A stretch of DNA of 64,000 bases from Pectinophora gossypiella (GCF_024362695.1 NC_065424.1:11077840-11141839), one strand, 5' to 3'. Positions 1-9,805 are shown, counted from the first letter of the stretch. Notes: generated from the letters alone by a model not told the origin. Made by a program: numbers and translations.

Positions 1-189
1 GGCACGGGCCTTCCCTATGGATGGATAGGGAGATCGGGCCTTAAACCACCACGCGGGCCCAGTGCGGATTAGTGGTTATTAACGACTGCTAATACAACCG
101 GGACCAACGGCTTAACGTGCCTTCCGAAGCACGAAGGAGTTCGAGATGAAAACTTTTTTTTGGTCACCCGTCCTATGACCGGCCTGTAG
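1..189 (-). mobile_element. SINE-A copy, cut by window edge
   Basis: Reverse complement of the SINE-A body: tail GCCCGTGCC, core GTGCTTCGGAAGGCACGT and the 5S-like GGATGGGTGACC block in degenerate form. The tRNA-like head is missing; similarity stops near 189. Confidence 0.8.
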
Positions 190-520
190 GTTGATATGCA
201 ATATTAATTATTTATTCTCAAAATAAAAACAAATTCGAATATTACGGGATGGTCGCTGACATTCTATATTTTTATTTATTTATGTTTATTTGTTTTAGAA
301 TGTTCCTTACTAAACCAAGGCCAATAACAGTTATCCTACTAACTTAATACAGGAGTAGAACATTGTAGTATTTCAAGAAGTATTACAAAAATATACTATC
401 TAAATAAAAGCGACATCTTCTTGTCTTCCACTGGGGCAATTCCTGTTCGGCGCGTCCTTACCGCGGGATGAGCGCCTTATACTTCAGTAGGCAGCACGGA
501 AGCAATGCTGGACGGAAGGG
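190..520. other. No recognised feature
   Basis: AT-rich sequence without an ORF or a repeat that I could match elsewhere in the window. Confidence 0.4.
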
Positions 521-738
521 ACACGTCACAGAGACTGTAACATGGAACCTGATAGAGGGCAGCATTAATCGTCAGTACAGAGGCGGAGGACAGGAGCCCT
601 AGTACGGCTTTGAAATAGACTACGCTGGGCGTCAACCATCTCGTGTCAGACAAAGTACTGCGGGGCGGAAGGAAATCGCTCCCCTATTCCTTAAAAAGTA
701 CAATGGAGATTGCTACACCGACAAAAGCGTGGGTGTTA
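521..738 (-). repeat. RPT-N copy
   Basis: Reverse complement of the repeat at 32200-32850 and 50700-50850. Shared landmarks are the blocks around GTCGGTGTAGCA, CGCAGTACT.TGTCTGAC and CAGGTTCCATGTTACAGTC. Here the repeat is uninterrupted, whereas the copy at 32 kb carries an RPT-E insertion. Confidence 0.65.
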
Positions 739-902
739 ATTTAGAGGTGAAGTAATGTAAATAGTGTAAGTTCGTTTCCTCAAATTAAGATGTTTGTGGC
801 TGTTCAAATAATATGCAATATCGGTATCACATCGTTACACGTCATCGAGTGTGACAAGATGCACCCTGGACACTTTTTTACAGAGATTCGCTGTATAGTA
901 AA

Positions 903-1622
903 ATATGTTACTGTGAAAGCTCTAACCACGCTAAATCTTAAGATTTAAGTGTAAGTCTTAGCCTTTACCGACATGAGTTGGTAACATAATATAAACTGCC
1001 TATATACGTCCCACTGCTCGGCACAGGCCTCCCCTCAATCAACCTGAGGACGTATGGAGCATACTCCACCACGCTTGCCCCATGCGGCTTGGTGGAGGTG
1101 TTTGTACGGCTAATAGCCGGGATTAACGTGCCCTTCGAAGCAAGGAATCATCTTACTTTTAAGGACAATCAGGTGATTCAAGCCTGAAAAATCCTTACCA
1201 AACAAAGGACAGTCTCACAAAGTGATTTCGACATTGTCCCCATCGGGAATCGAACCCGGACCTCCAGATCGTGAGCCTAACGCTCTAACCACTAGACCAT
1301 GGAGGCTGTTTGATCATGGAGCTTTTACCATTCCAATTCAGTATATGCTAGGTTTTACCACTTTCAGCTGGTAGATGTTGGTTTTAGGAATAACCACAAG
1401 TACAAGTTGATGCGCTGAGCACGTTATGACATCTTTTGTTTTCTAACATTTACCGTGCCATTAATGTAAATCCTAAGATTTACCAACGGAATGGTGGTAA
1501 AAGTTCGAATCGCAAACCTTTTGCGACATTTACCATTAGGAATTGGTAGATCTTAGATTTTACTGGAATATCTTAGGATTTACTGCAGTTCGAGCTTTTA
1601 CAGTAACATATATTTGTTATAC
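903..1622. mobile_element. Non-autonomous DNA transposon (MITE) with inverted ends, interrupted by SINE-C
   Basis: The left end near 903 (ATATGTTACTGTGAAAGCTC) is inverted at the right end near 1620 (GAGCTTTTACAGTAACATAT). The interior has repeated 'AAATCTTAAGATTTA'-type motifs on both sides. A minus-strand SINE-C (986-1307) splits it. No transposase is visible. Confidence 0.6.
986..1307 (-). mobile_element. SINE-C, near full length
   Basis: Reverse complement shows a tRNA-like head with an A box (TGGTCTAGTGG) and a B-box-like stretch, then the GTGCTTCGAAGG core and the tail CCCAGCAGTGGGACGTATATAGGC. It is a tRNA-derived retroposon, not a functional tRNA. Confidence 0.85.
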
Positions 1623-2322
1623 AAGGTCTATGGGAATAACCTTCATATTTAAATTGGTATTCAAGTGTAACAAACAAATTCCCGCATTGGCTTAACCTTC
1701 ACACTCGATGAAATGAAGTTATGACGATAAACAAATTAGATTTCGTGTTTGTATATTACGAGATATATCGTTTCTAAAATGTATAATTTGTAAAGTTAAC
1801 AGAAGGTTCATTTCTAGGTAATCGCTTTTTGTTGTGGCCTTGTATTATTCGTTTATTCTCAATAGTTCGTATCAACATAACTCATAATAATAATTTAGAT
1901 TAAACGTCGTATTCACGTAGCGTGAAGAAGCACCTAATAGGCCAGTATGGTAGTCGCAACTGATTCGAAACTGACTCATTGCGTTGCTTTTTAGTTGCTA
2001 TTGCAATTATGGCTTCTCTATGTCTGGTATCAGGTATAGTGGAGCCAACATGCTTGGCCAATATAAAAAAGAGACCTTAAAATTCACATACCACATAAAG
2101 ACTGGCTGTCATGAGTTTTGATAGCTGAATCTTTCATCTATAGGACTTACAGGCTCTGAGTAGAGTATATAAGTTAAGCGTTCCTAATAGAACCAATTAA
2201 GTGAAAATTTGTGTGATGCTCTGTCGCGGGGCCACCACCTCCAATTCAGTTGATAAAAAATGCCTGTTTCTGATTTTTTCCTTTGTATTCACTTGATTAC
2301 CTACCTGCATACCAAATTTCAG
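1623..2322. other. No recognised feature
   Basis: AT-rich. No convincing ORF, tandem repeat or family match within this window. Possibly unique host sequence. Confidence 0.4.
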
Positions 2323-2497
2323 CTTACGTGCCTTCCGAAGCACGGATCATCTTACTTTTGGACAAACAGGTCAGCTTGTACTGTTCTAACCAAACTAGGG
2401 ATCACAAAGTAGTTTTTCTGATATTTCCCCACCGGGATTCGAACCCGGGACCTTCGGATCGTGAGCGTAACACTCAACCACTGGACCACGGACGCCA
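2323..2497 (-). mobile_element. SINE-B, 3'-truncated
   Basis: Reverse complement carries the tRNA-like head (A box TGGTCCAGTGG, B box GGTTCGAATCC) and the body up to the GTGCTTCGGAAGGCACGT core. The distal tail is absent. Confidence 0.85.
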
Positions 2498-3093
2498 CTG
2501 TTGATTATAATAATTGTTCGCAACTTGGCTAAGGCTCCTAACTACTGAGAACAGACTGTATTATATTGCCAGTTAGCATTTCTTACGTAGTAACGTAACT
2601 TACAGTACTTTGCAGTAGCAAAGTTCTAAGTGCTGTTGGCTCTTCTTCATAAAATGTTTATGTCAAATTCCACTTTGTACGAAATACCTAATACTGAACA
2701 ATAAAAAAACTTTTAGCAAATCAAAATACAATTAACGATACATTTCTTTTGTTACCTTTCTACTTTGTTTTGTTAGGGTTCGTTATCTTGAGTTATTATT
2801 TTAGACAAGTCTGTGATGGATGCCTGGTCTTTTGAAATGAAATGAAATAAAATGTATTCGCTTTAGAGTGGTACGAAAGATCTTAAATATATATTGTAAC
2901 AAAAACAGTCCATCACTCAACCATACAGCGTGCGAATGAATTAAAAAAAAAATAAAAAAAAAAATGAAAAAAAAATTAGGGAATGAGCGCGACGCCAACA
3001 AACTACGGTTGTAGTTTGGCGATAGTATTAAAATGTATATGTATGTAATTTTGTTTATAAATAAATTAAATTAAAAAAAAGAATATTAATATT
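2498..3093. other. AT-rich spacer with A-rich low complexity
   Basis: No ORF of interest. An A-rich tract (about 2940-2975) and an AAATTAAATTAAA run (about 3060-3080) suggest degraded LINE tails, but no coding remnant can be read. Confidence 0.4.
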
Positions 3094-3432
3094 AAATAAT
3101 TTATAATTAAAGGAACATGGTAGGGAACATGCTTTAAATACAGGGTGTTGGTGACATCGTAACGAAAACTTTGAGAGTTGATTCAGGCCATAATTCTGAG
3201 TTGATATCAAGTGGAATTTTCCGTCGCAAAGGTATGGAAGGGAAAATAATTTAAATAAGCTCTAAAATTTTCATGGCTTCTACCACCCACCACTCACACC
3301 CACCCACTTCCACTAGATATCAACTCAGAATTATGGCCTGAATCATCCCTCAAAGTTTTCGTTACGATGTCACTAACACCCTGTATTTAAAGCATGTTCC
3401 CTTCCATGTTCCTTTAATTATAAATTATTCCT
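3094..3432. repeat. Long fold-back around a MITE-F pair
   Basis: Arms of about 130 bp are nearly perfect inverted copies. MITE-F ends (CAGGGTGTTGGTGACATCG at 3141; CACTAACACCCTG ending 3383) lie inside. The palindrome runs on outward through TA and AACATGCTTTAAA on both sides, well beyond the usual MITE-F terminus. Confidence 0.75.
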
Positions 3433-3930
3433 CCCAGTAGGTGTTTTTCCCTTCAGTATTCGTTACAGTGTCACTAACACCCATACTACTTGTATGGCTA
3501 CTGTATGTACTTGTATGGGGTGTAAGTGACATCGTAACGAATACTGAGAGGGACTGAGGGAGTTAATATCAAGTTTTTTTAATTATCTGTTTTTTAAATT
3601 TTATTATTTAGTTATCTACTAAACGATTACGTTGTCCTACTTTGCAAATCTTGTGTGCACCTATAATTGGCTTATGTAACAGTCTAATTCCTGATGTAAC
3701 TTTTATTTTATTTAATGTTTTATTATATAAGCTGTTGGTGTACCTTTTTTATAAATAAAATAAATAAAATAAGTGGAGTTTTCCATCGCAAAAGTAAAGA
3801 ATTGAAAATAATTTAAAAGAACTAAAAAAATAACATGAATTTTGCGATGGAAAATTCCACTTGATATTAACTCAGAATCATGGTCTGAATCATCCCTCTG
3901 AGTATTTGTTACGATGTCACTAACACCCTG
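3433..3930. mobile_element. MITE-F composite, interrupted
   Basis: Contains MITE-F blocks in both orientations and ends with CACTAACACCCTG plus TA at 3930. A LINE-like 3' end (3577-3775) interrupts it. Confidence 0.7.
3577..3775 (+). mobile_element. LINE 3' end inserted in MITE-F
   Basis: Foreign AT-rich block inside MITE-F ending in an AAATAAAATAAATAAAATAA-type tail, as expected for a non-LTR retrotransposon 3' end. No RT coding part remains. Confidence 0.5.
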
Positions 3931-3984
3931 TATAATCTTTAATAATGTGTGTATATTTGAATGTTGTAAATATACATTTATTTC

Positions 3985-4600
3985 GCACTAGCTTTTGTCC
4001 GCGACTCCGTCCGCGTGGCGTGTCATAAAATAGAGATCTTTATGTGTGTGGGAGAAAGGTTAAAAAATGCTTATTATTTTAACGGCGAAATGTCTAAGAA
4101 CAAAATTAAAATAACTTAAAAAGATTTATAACCTACAATTATTTACACAAAATTTAGAAATTACAACAGATACGCGTGTCGAAGGTTTTACCTGAATTAA
4201 ACTTTTTTATTATTGTTTAGTTACACAAGGATCTAATCACGCGTTCTACGAACTGGACTATAATTAGTGATAGGCCAGGCCATTAATATTTTTTACAGTA
4301 AAAAAAAGTTCTTAGTTCATTTGCTTTGAATTTGTCATCTATTGTCATTTTTTTCCAAAAGAATTATTAATTATCCTTTTCTTCTTCATTAAATTCTGAG
4401 AAATTACAATTTATTGCGTGCTTCCTGTAGCTTCAGTAAGACAGTGTTGCCATGTTAAGAAATACCTTAATAAAATTGTAATGAGGACTTTTTCAGGCTA
4501 CGTTCGCCAAAAAAAAGAGGGCTCTATACAGATGTGACGTACTTACTTACATAATTATTCAAAAATATAATTTAATGTTGTTGCTTGATACTTGGATCTC
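3985..4600. repeat. Degraded repeat starting CTAGCTTTTGTCCGCG
   Basis: The first bases resemble 29218-29250 (CTAGCTTTTGCCCGC), a repeat end that I recognise as common in arthropod genomes. Beyond about 4030 the region is AT-rich with no ORF and no firm match. Confidence 0.4.
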
Positions 4601-4617
4601 AGATATTATAATTATAC

Positions 4618-4840
4618 ATTAAATTATAAGATCAATGATAACCTAAATGATAAAAATGTCTGGTATTGAATGTGTTCCTCTAGTTATTAAATAACTTGTA
4701 ATGTTCCTTCATTGATTAAAAAGATGTGTTGCTGTTGCAGTTTCTTGTCATTTCTTCTCAGCCATAACAACTTGCGAAATGACGTTAACAAGTTTATCCA
4801 TGATAATTACGTTAAATAAATGATTCTGATTTCTGAATTG
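4618..4840 (+). mobile_element. CR1/Jockey-like LINE 3' end
   Basis: Sense-strand 3' end of the same LINE found reversed at 14642-15268. It shares the segments around TGATAAAAATGTCTGGTATTG, TTGCTGTTGCAGTTTCTTGTC and TTATCCATGATAATTACG. Only the last codons and UTR remain. Confidence 0.75.
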
Positions 4841-5021
4841 ATACAGAGTTATGTTGCTACCTATATTGCTTCTCTTTATTTCGATCAGAATAATAATGGG
4901 GGAAGATGTGTTGTGCTTCGGTGTAATAACAAGGGTCATCATTTACAGCTAAAAGCAAAAAAATGCATATGTCTGTCCATGAAATTAAAAGGTTAAACGA
5001 AGCCAACATTAGAGCCATCCA

Positions 5022-5241
5022 GAATAGGCCTAAACCGGTGATTGTCGAATTTGTTTTCGAATTCATGTTTGGATCATAAATGATTATCACGTGCTCAGCG
5101 GTGAAGGAAAACATCGTGAGGAAATCCACATTCCCGAGAAATGCATTTTCGGAGGTATGTGATCTAACCTGTATTGGGCTGGTGTTAGACAGGCAATCGC
5201 GTTTGTAAAAACCGGACCTGTCTTTTTAGGTTAGGTAAGCG
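5022..5241 (+). mobile_element. SINE-D, left part (headless, split by SINE-A)
   Basis: Body of SINE-D from AGGCCTAAACC through ATCACGTGCTCAGCGGTGAA to GGTTAGGTAAGCGG. The tRNA head is missing. SINE-D sequence resumes at 5539 (AAAAACGGGATAATGCTAGG), so SINE-A inserted into it. Confidence 0.85.
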
Positions 5242-5538
5242 GAGGAGCTCGGTGGCGCAGCGGTAAATGCGCTCGGTCTGCGATTGTTGAAGTTAAGCAA
5301 CTTTCTCAAAGGCCAGTCATAGGATGGGTGACCACAAAAAAAAAGTTTTCATCTCGAGCTCCTCCGTGCTTCGGAAGGCACGTTAAGCTGTTGGTCCCGG
5401 CTGCATTAGCAGTCGTTAATAACCACCAATCCGCACTGGGCCCGCGTGGTGGTTTAAGGCCCGATCTCCTTATCCATCCATAGGGAAGGCCCGCGCCCCA
5501 GCAGTGGGGACGTTAAAGGGCTGGTGATGATGATGATG
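5242..5538 (+). mobile_element. SINE-A, full length, nested in SINE-D
   Basis: Head GAGGAGCTCGGTGGCGCAGCGG has a good A box (TGGCGCAGCGG). It is followed by the 5S rRNA-like block GAAGTTAAGCAAC...GGATGGGTGACC, an A-tract, the GTGCTTCGGAAGGCACGT core, the GCCCCAGCAGTGGGGACG tail and a (GAT)n end. Short TSD (AAGCG) flanks it. Confidence 0.9.
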
Positions 5539-5578
5539 AAGCGTATCCTGCGAAAAACGGGATAATGCTAGGGAGATG
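5539..5578 (+). mobile_element. SINE-D, right part
   Basis: AAAAACGGGATAATGCTAGG followed by GAGATGA is the normal 3' end of SINE-D, displaced by the SINE-A insertion. Confidence 0.75.
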
Positions 5579-5650
5579 AAACGAAGGCGACATTTGACAG
5601 CGCCATCTACATTTGTTTGGGGAACGTAACCTGGGAAGTCCCTAATTAAC

Positions 5651-5725
5651 ATAACATAACACAACACAACACAACACAACACAACACAATACAACACAAC
5701 ACAACACAACACAACATAACAAATA
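5651..5725. repeat. (ACAAC)n microsatellite
   Basis: About 15 units of the pentamer ACAAC or ATAAC in a row. Confidence 0.95.
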
Positions 5726-6207
5726 CTTTATTCCACAAACAGGAAGAAACAAAATACAAAACAAAAGAGAAATAGAATTAGTACAATAGGCGGCCTTATT
5801 GCTAAGTAGCAATCTCTTCCAGGCAACCTTTAAGTATAGGAGATATTGAATATTAAGTAATATAGCGGGATAATTCTGTTATTACATTAAAAATAACTTT
5901 AATTAATCCAACATCTGTAAATTAATTTTCTTCAGACGACTAGCTAAATATAGCTCTATTGTTTACAGGTACAAAACATTCTTAAAATAACGATTATGGT
6001 TATTGAAGGAGGGTCTATTTTCCGCTTTAGCACCCTCAAGAGGGCCATTATAACTGGATTTGTTTGTCGTTAGCCACTTGTAGGTACTCCCAAAACCTAA
6101 GGGTCTTAGGCTTAGCCAAGCCAAGTTGCCAACAATTACGAAAAAAACAAGTGCGATTGGCCTCGCGCAAGAAGGGTTCCGTACCATTGACTAGGTAAAC
6201 AGTCAGA
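5726..6207. other. Spacer with one recognisable repeat end
   Basis: Mostly unique-looking. GAAGGGTTCCGTACCATT near 6175 resembles the inverse of GGTACGGAACC at 7145-7157, a repeat terminus known to be frequent in insects. Confidence 0.35.
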
Positions 6208-6298
6208 CTAATTAAAACACATAATAACGGGTTCTTACCGCGTTTAAATCAGAGATATGAGACACTCGATATTTCGGCACTATTGCAAGTGCCATGAT
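6208..6298. repeat. FOLD-H fragment
   Basis: AATAACGGGTTCTTACCGCG through GCAAGTGCCATGAT, one arm of the palindromic FOLD-H family (complete at 8820-8980 and 20297-20510). Confidence 0.7.
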
Positions 6299-6410
6299 AC
6301 CTATTTCCCACCGGGGTAAGCAGAGACTACTTATAGAATTCCATTTGCTTCGATCCTGACACACTTCTTTTGTTTCCTCCACATTCATCAAGCGCAGAGA
6401 ATAACAACAA
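6299..6410 (-). mobile_element. RTE-like LINE 3' end
   Basis: Reverse complement encodes the RT C-terminal stretch with CQDRSKWNS and ends at the 'CCCCGGTGGGAAATAG' stop region, as in the better copy at 34838-35278. Strongly 5'-truncated. Confidence 0.7.
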
Positions 6411-6441
6411 AAAGTACACAAATTTCATATCGCCTACCTGT

Positions 6442-6769
6442 CTTCTTCTTCTATCGTGTGGGTTGTGAGGTGATTACCAACCCCATCAACCCTGGTGTCA
6501 GGGTTATTATTGAGCCGCCAAAGGCCGCTGACATGACTCATGTAACGACTACGTACTTACATCAGTAAGAAGTAACCGGGACCAACGGCTTAACGTGCCT
6601 TCCGAAGCACGGATCATCTTACTTTTTGGACAATCAGGTGATCAGCCTGTAATGTCCTAACCAAACTAGGGGTCACAAAGTGATTTTTGTGATTTGTCCC
6701 CACCGGGAATCGAACCCGAGACCTCCGGGATCGTGAGCACATCGTTCAACCACACTGGACCACAGAGGC
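6442..6769 (-). mobile_element. SINE-B, full length
   Basis: Complete reversed SINE-B: GAAGAAG tail, CAGGGTTGATGGGG, TCATGTCAG, GTGCTTCGGAAGGCACGT core and a tRNA-like head with A and B boxes. Confidence 0.9.
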
Positions 6770-6819
6770 CTACCTGTTATCATCATTGTTATTGAGCAAA
6801 AAAAAGCATTTGTTATACA

Positions 6820-7012
6820 TACATACATAAACAGCCTATATACGTCCCACTGCTGGGCACAGGCCTCCCCTCCGGAGGGAGTATGGAGCATACTCCACCA
6901 CGCTGCTCCAATGCGGGTTTGTGGAGGTGCTTTTACGGCTAATAGCCGGGACCAAGGGCTTAACGTGCCCTCCGAAGCACGGAATCATCTTACTTTTTCA
7001 AACAATCCTGTG
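6820..7012 (-). mobile_element. SINE-C, 5'-truncated
   Basis: Reversed tail GCCCAGCAGTGGGACGTATA, the GGAGCAGCGTGGTGGAGTAT block and the core. The tRNA head is missing. Confidence 0.85.
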
Positions 7013-7016
7013 ACAG

Positions 7017-7165
7017 AAATACAAATGTGAAAATTTCAACTGCCTAGCTATCTCGGTTCTCGTGAATCCCGGACATCCTGGTGAATGCCGGACGGACAGA
7101 CAGGCAGCGAAGTTTTAGTAATAGCGTCCCGTTTTTATCCTTCGGGTACGGAACCATAAAAACGA
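7017..7165. repeat. Common insect repeat end (GGTACGGAACC)
   Basis: TTCAACTGCCTAGCTATC, GACGGACAGACAG and GGGTACGGAACC in this order match a repeat motif that I recall as widespread in insect genomes. Its class is uncertain. Confidence 0.45.
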
Positions 7166-7284
7166 CATTATACACAAGATAACGTCGCCTTGTACTGAAA
7201 ACCGTTTACATGGTTTTCTTGAAAAATCACTTTTGGATGTGATTTTATTTAACAACCTCGATTTAATTTTATTTCATTTTCTAG

Positions 7285-7538
7285 CGGACCCAACTAGTTG
7301 GCCATCTAGTTCCGCTCACATGCAACAGATGGCGCCACATTCAATAATGCAGTCTTCAAGCGGTCGTGAAACGCGGTATCGAAGTTTACACAGCAAGACG
7401 CATATATACAACTTCCAACACAACACTGTTGGATCGTCGATCCCTAGTCACACTACCAACTTGAGGCTAGCGGGGTACTATGCTCAGTTCGGTACCCCGA
7501 AAACAACCCGGCAGCACACCCTCGCCGCCAAAATTTAA
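7285..7538 (+). CDS. Candidate 3'-terminal host exon (function unknown)
   Basis: An open frame of about 84 codons runs from a strong acceptor (pyrimidine-rich stretch ending TTTCATTTTCTAG at 7284) to TAA at 7536-7538. It enters in phase 1, so the first two exon bases complete a codon. The peptide begins DPTSWPSSSAHMQQM and ends TRQHTLAAKI; it is polar and rich in Ser, His and Thr, with no domain I recognise. The stretch is clearly richer in G+C than the AT-rich flanks and is not built from any repeat family in the window. No upstream exon or poly(A) signal could be tied to it. It could be the last coding exon of a gene whose remaining exons lie outside, or a chance open frame. Confidence 0.35.
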
Positions 7539-7587
7539 ATTGGACAAATGGACAAATGGTGGACAAATCACTATGCGATTCCTATTT

Positions 7588-7781
7588 TGGTTAGGACATT
7601 GCTGGCTGTAAGTAAGATGATCCGTGCTTCGTTAAGCCGTTGGTCCCGGTACTTACTGATGTAAGTACATAGTCGTTACATGAGTCACGTCAGGGGCGTT
7701 TGGTAGCTCAAAAATAACCCTGACACCAGGGTTGATGAGGTTGGTCATCCACCTAACAACCCACACGATAGAAGAAGATCA
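7588..7781 (+). mobile_element. SINE-B 3' half
   Basis: Starts in the GGTTAGGACATT region and runs through the core to CCCACACGATAGAAGAAG. The tRNA head is absent. Confidence 0.8.
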
Positions 7782-8269
7782 TTATGATTATGATAATAAG
7801 TATTGTTTGCTTGTATATTCGTATGGCACCTCGTTGTCACTCCTACGCACTCTGAGATAAAACAGAGGAAAAATAAATAAAAAAACATCAGAAAATATCA
7901 AATCCCTCTCCGTAATTCAAAGGGGTTTTTGTTCACCTGATACCCTTTTGAGAAGCCCGTATTTATAGAAAGTCGTTGATTGATACCTCGTTGGTCAGAT
8001 GTAGCAACGGAATTTAGACTATACAGGGTGTTAGTTACATCGTAACGAATACCAACGGGGATGATTCAGACCATGATTCTGAGTTAATATCAAGTGGAAC
8101 TTTCCGTCGCAAAATTAATGTCTTTTTTTTAGTTTTCTCAAATTATTTTCAATTCTATACTTTTGCGATGCTAAATTCCGCTTGATATTAACTCAAAATA
8201 ATCAGCTGAATCATCCCTGATCATCCCTCTCAGTATTCGTTACGATGTCACTTACACCCCATACAAGTA

Positions 8270-8720
8270 CGGTCACGAGCATCAATATGTATACACTTTG
8301 GTACCATATCACATTAACTTTTTTGACAAAATAAATGGAACTGTAAGTATCACTAAATGACAAATATGTTAGTGCGACAGAGTCCTAAAGTGGGTACATT
8401 GGTGCTAATTCCTGTAAATACCATGTAATTTTATTTTAAGTTATATCTGTCATTTTCCTATCCGCCGAAAAGGAAAGGGACGGGTAATCGACAAGTATAA
8501 AATTTATGGAACACACGTCAATTTTAAGCACAAATCTAAACCAACCGTCTAAAAATTTTACATCAGTCAATAACCCGACACGTTCATTTACTCATTCTTC
8601 CTAAAATTAAGAGCTGTGAATCATCCGTCCCTTTCGACGGATGTGAAAATGACAGATATAACTTAAAATAAAATTAGACGGTGTCTCCAGGAATCGGGGC
8701 CATTATATTGCTCATGACTG
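8270..8720. mobile_element. MITE-G nested in MITE-F
   Basis: Begins CGGTCACGAGCAT and ends GCTCATGACTG, with TA on both sides (8268-8269, 8721-8722). Itself interrupted by the MITE at 8401-8701. Confidence 0.8.
8401..8701. mobile_element. MITE nested in MITE-G
   Basis: Long imperfect inverted ends: GGTGCTAATTCCTG at the left and CAGGAATCGGGGCC at the right, continuing into the inverted segment ATTTTATTTTAAGTTATATC. Flanked by ATT (8398-8400, 8702-8704). No coding capacity. Confidence 0.75.
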
Positions 8721-8792
8721 TACATACAGATAGCCATATAAGTAGTGTTAGTGACCCCGTAACGAAAACTTTGAAGGATGAATCAAACCATA

Positions 8793-8979
8793 CATTGTTT
8801 TAAGTTTACGCGGTTATTATCATAATTAAAGCACATAATAACGGGTTCTTACCGCATTTAAATGGGGAATGATGGTCATCCCGTGATCATGGCACTTGCA
8901 ACAGTGTCGAAATATTGGGAGTCTCATATCCCCATTTAAATGCGGTAAGAACCCGTTATTATGTGCTTTAATTATGAAT
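8793..8979. repeat. FOLD-H palindrome nested in MITE-F
   Basis: Two arms of about 50 bp (AATTAAAGCACATAATAACG and its inverse) around a GATCATGGCACTTGCAACAG centre. The MITE-F sequence ATGAATCAAACCAT occurs on both sides, like a 14-bp target duplication. Confidence 0.75.
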
Positions 8980-9398
8980 CAAACCATGATTCTGAGTTGA
9001 TATCAAGTGGAATTTCCTGTCGGAAAATTCATGAAAATTTTTGTGTTTTTTTTTAATAATTATCAGTTCCATACTTTTGCGACGAAAGATTCCACTTGAT
9101 ACCATCTTCAAAAAAAAAATCAAAAATGTATATTTATAAATTCAGTCGTACATTAGTTTATTTGAGTTTCCTTTTAAGCAACAAATTGCCTGTGTCAGGA
9201 AAAACTCCGCTCTTCCATGTTTGTTATTATCAAATTATTAAACAATAAAATATCTTAGAATCATGGTTTGATTCACCCCTCAAAGGTTTCGTTACGATGT
9301 CACTAACATCCTGTATATATTATGTTATGTGGTGTGGCACCGGTTTCCTTTTCAATCGGGGAGCGCTTCGAACCCCGGTACATGACTTGCATCACTAA

Positions 9399-9805
9399 GG
9401 CCGGTCACATACATTCGGAATTCCATTTCGGAATTTCGATTCGAAATACTGTTTCGGGATTCCGTTAATATATCACACACATACGTTTATTTCCGTTCGG
9501 AATAACAAGGCTCAGTTGAGCGACGCTAGAACTTGAGTTCAGACATTTGGCATTATGGACGACGATTTTCTTATCGCGATAGCACTGTTGCTATACCTAT
9601 CAAGGAAAAAAAAAATACGTCGCCGTTACTGGGCCATGCATAGGCCATCATACGGAATTCCGAATCAGATTAAATTTCGAACGGAAAAAAACTGTAAGTA
9701 TGTGGTTGATTCATAGATGTTGTATGGATTTAATGCGTTCGATATTACGAATCGATATTTCAAATCGAAATTCCGAAACGGAATTCCGAATGTATGTGAC
9801 CGGCC
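9399..9805. mobile_element. PIF/Harbinger-type MITE
   Basis: Inverted termini of about 49 bp start GGCCGGTCACATACATTCGG and end in the reverse complement. The element is 407 bp and flanked by TAA on both sides (9396-9398, 9806-9808), the 3-bp TWA duplication typical of PIF/Harbinger. It contains the relic ORF 9555-9716. Confidence 0.8.
9555..9716 (+). pseudogene. Relic N-terminus of a Harbinger-like transposase
   Basis: A 53-codon open frame begins MDDDFLIAIALLL, followed by a basic run (SRKKKIRRRYW) and a stop at 9714-9716. The acidic start, Leu/Ala stretch, basic run and aromatic residue resemble what I recall of HARBI1-type transposase N-termini; this is a family-level impression, not an alignment. 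No DDE domain follows. It is probably a leftover of the autonomous parent in a deletion derivative. Confidence 0.45.

Larger units (their letters stand above)
8024..9313. mobile_element. MITE-F composite with three nested insertions
   Basis: Outer ends CAGGGTGTTAGTTACATCG (8024) and GTCACTAACATCCTG (9313) are flanked by TA. A MITE-G (8270-8720) is inserted at TA, it carries another MITE (8401-8701), and a FOLD-H lies at about 8793-8979. Uninterrupted composites at 29942-30428 and 33567-34024 show the original order. Confidence 0.8.

Noticed and set aside
1237..1307. tRNA gene (and similar tRNA-like stretches at 2430-2497, 6700-6769, 11342-11412, 13690-13757, 18058-18130, 19501-19565, 39442-39510, 59850-59919, 62555-62625)
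   Set aside because: All are the heads of SINE-B, -C or -D, followed by the SINE body; their stems are mismatched and they lack a normal tRNA 3' end.
5280..5335. 5S rRNA gene fragment
   Set aside because: Part of the repeated SINE-A body, present in many copies with the same flanks; not a 5S gene.
5470..5712. Minus-strand frame rich in Cys, Val and Leu
   Set aside because: Translation of the (ACAAC)n microsatellite and SINE-A tail.
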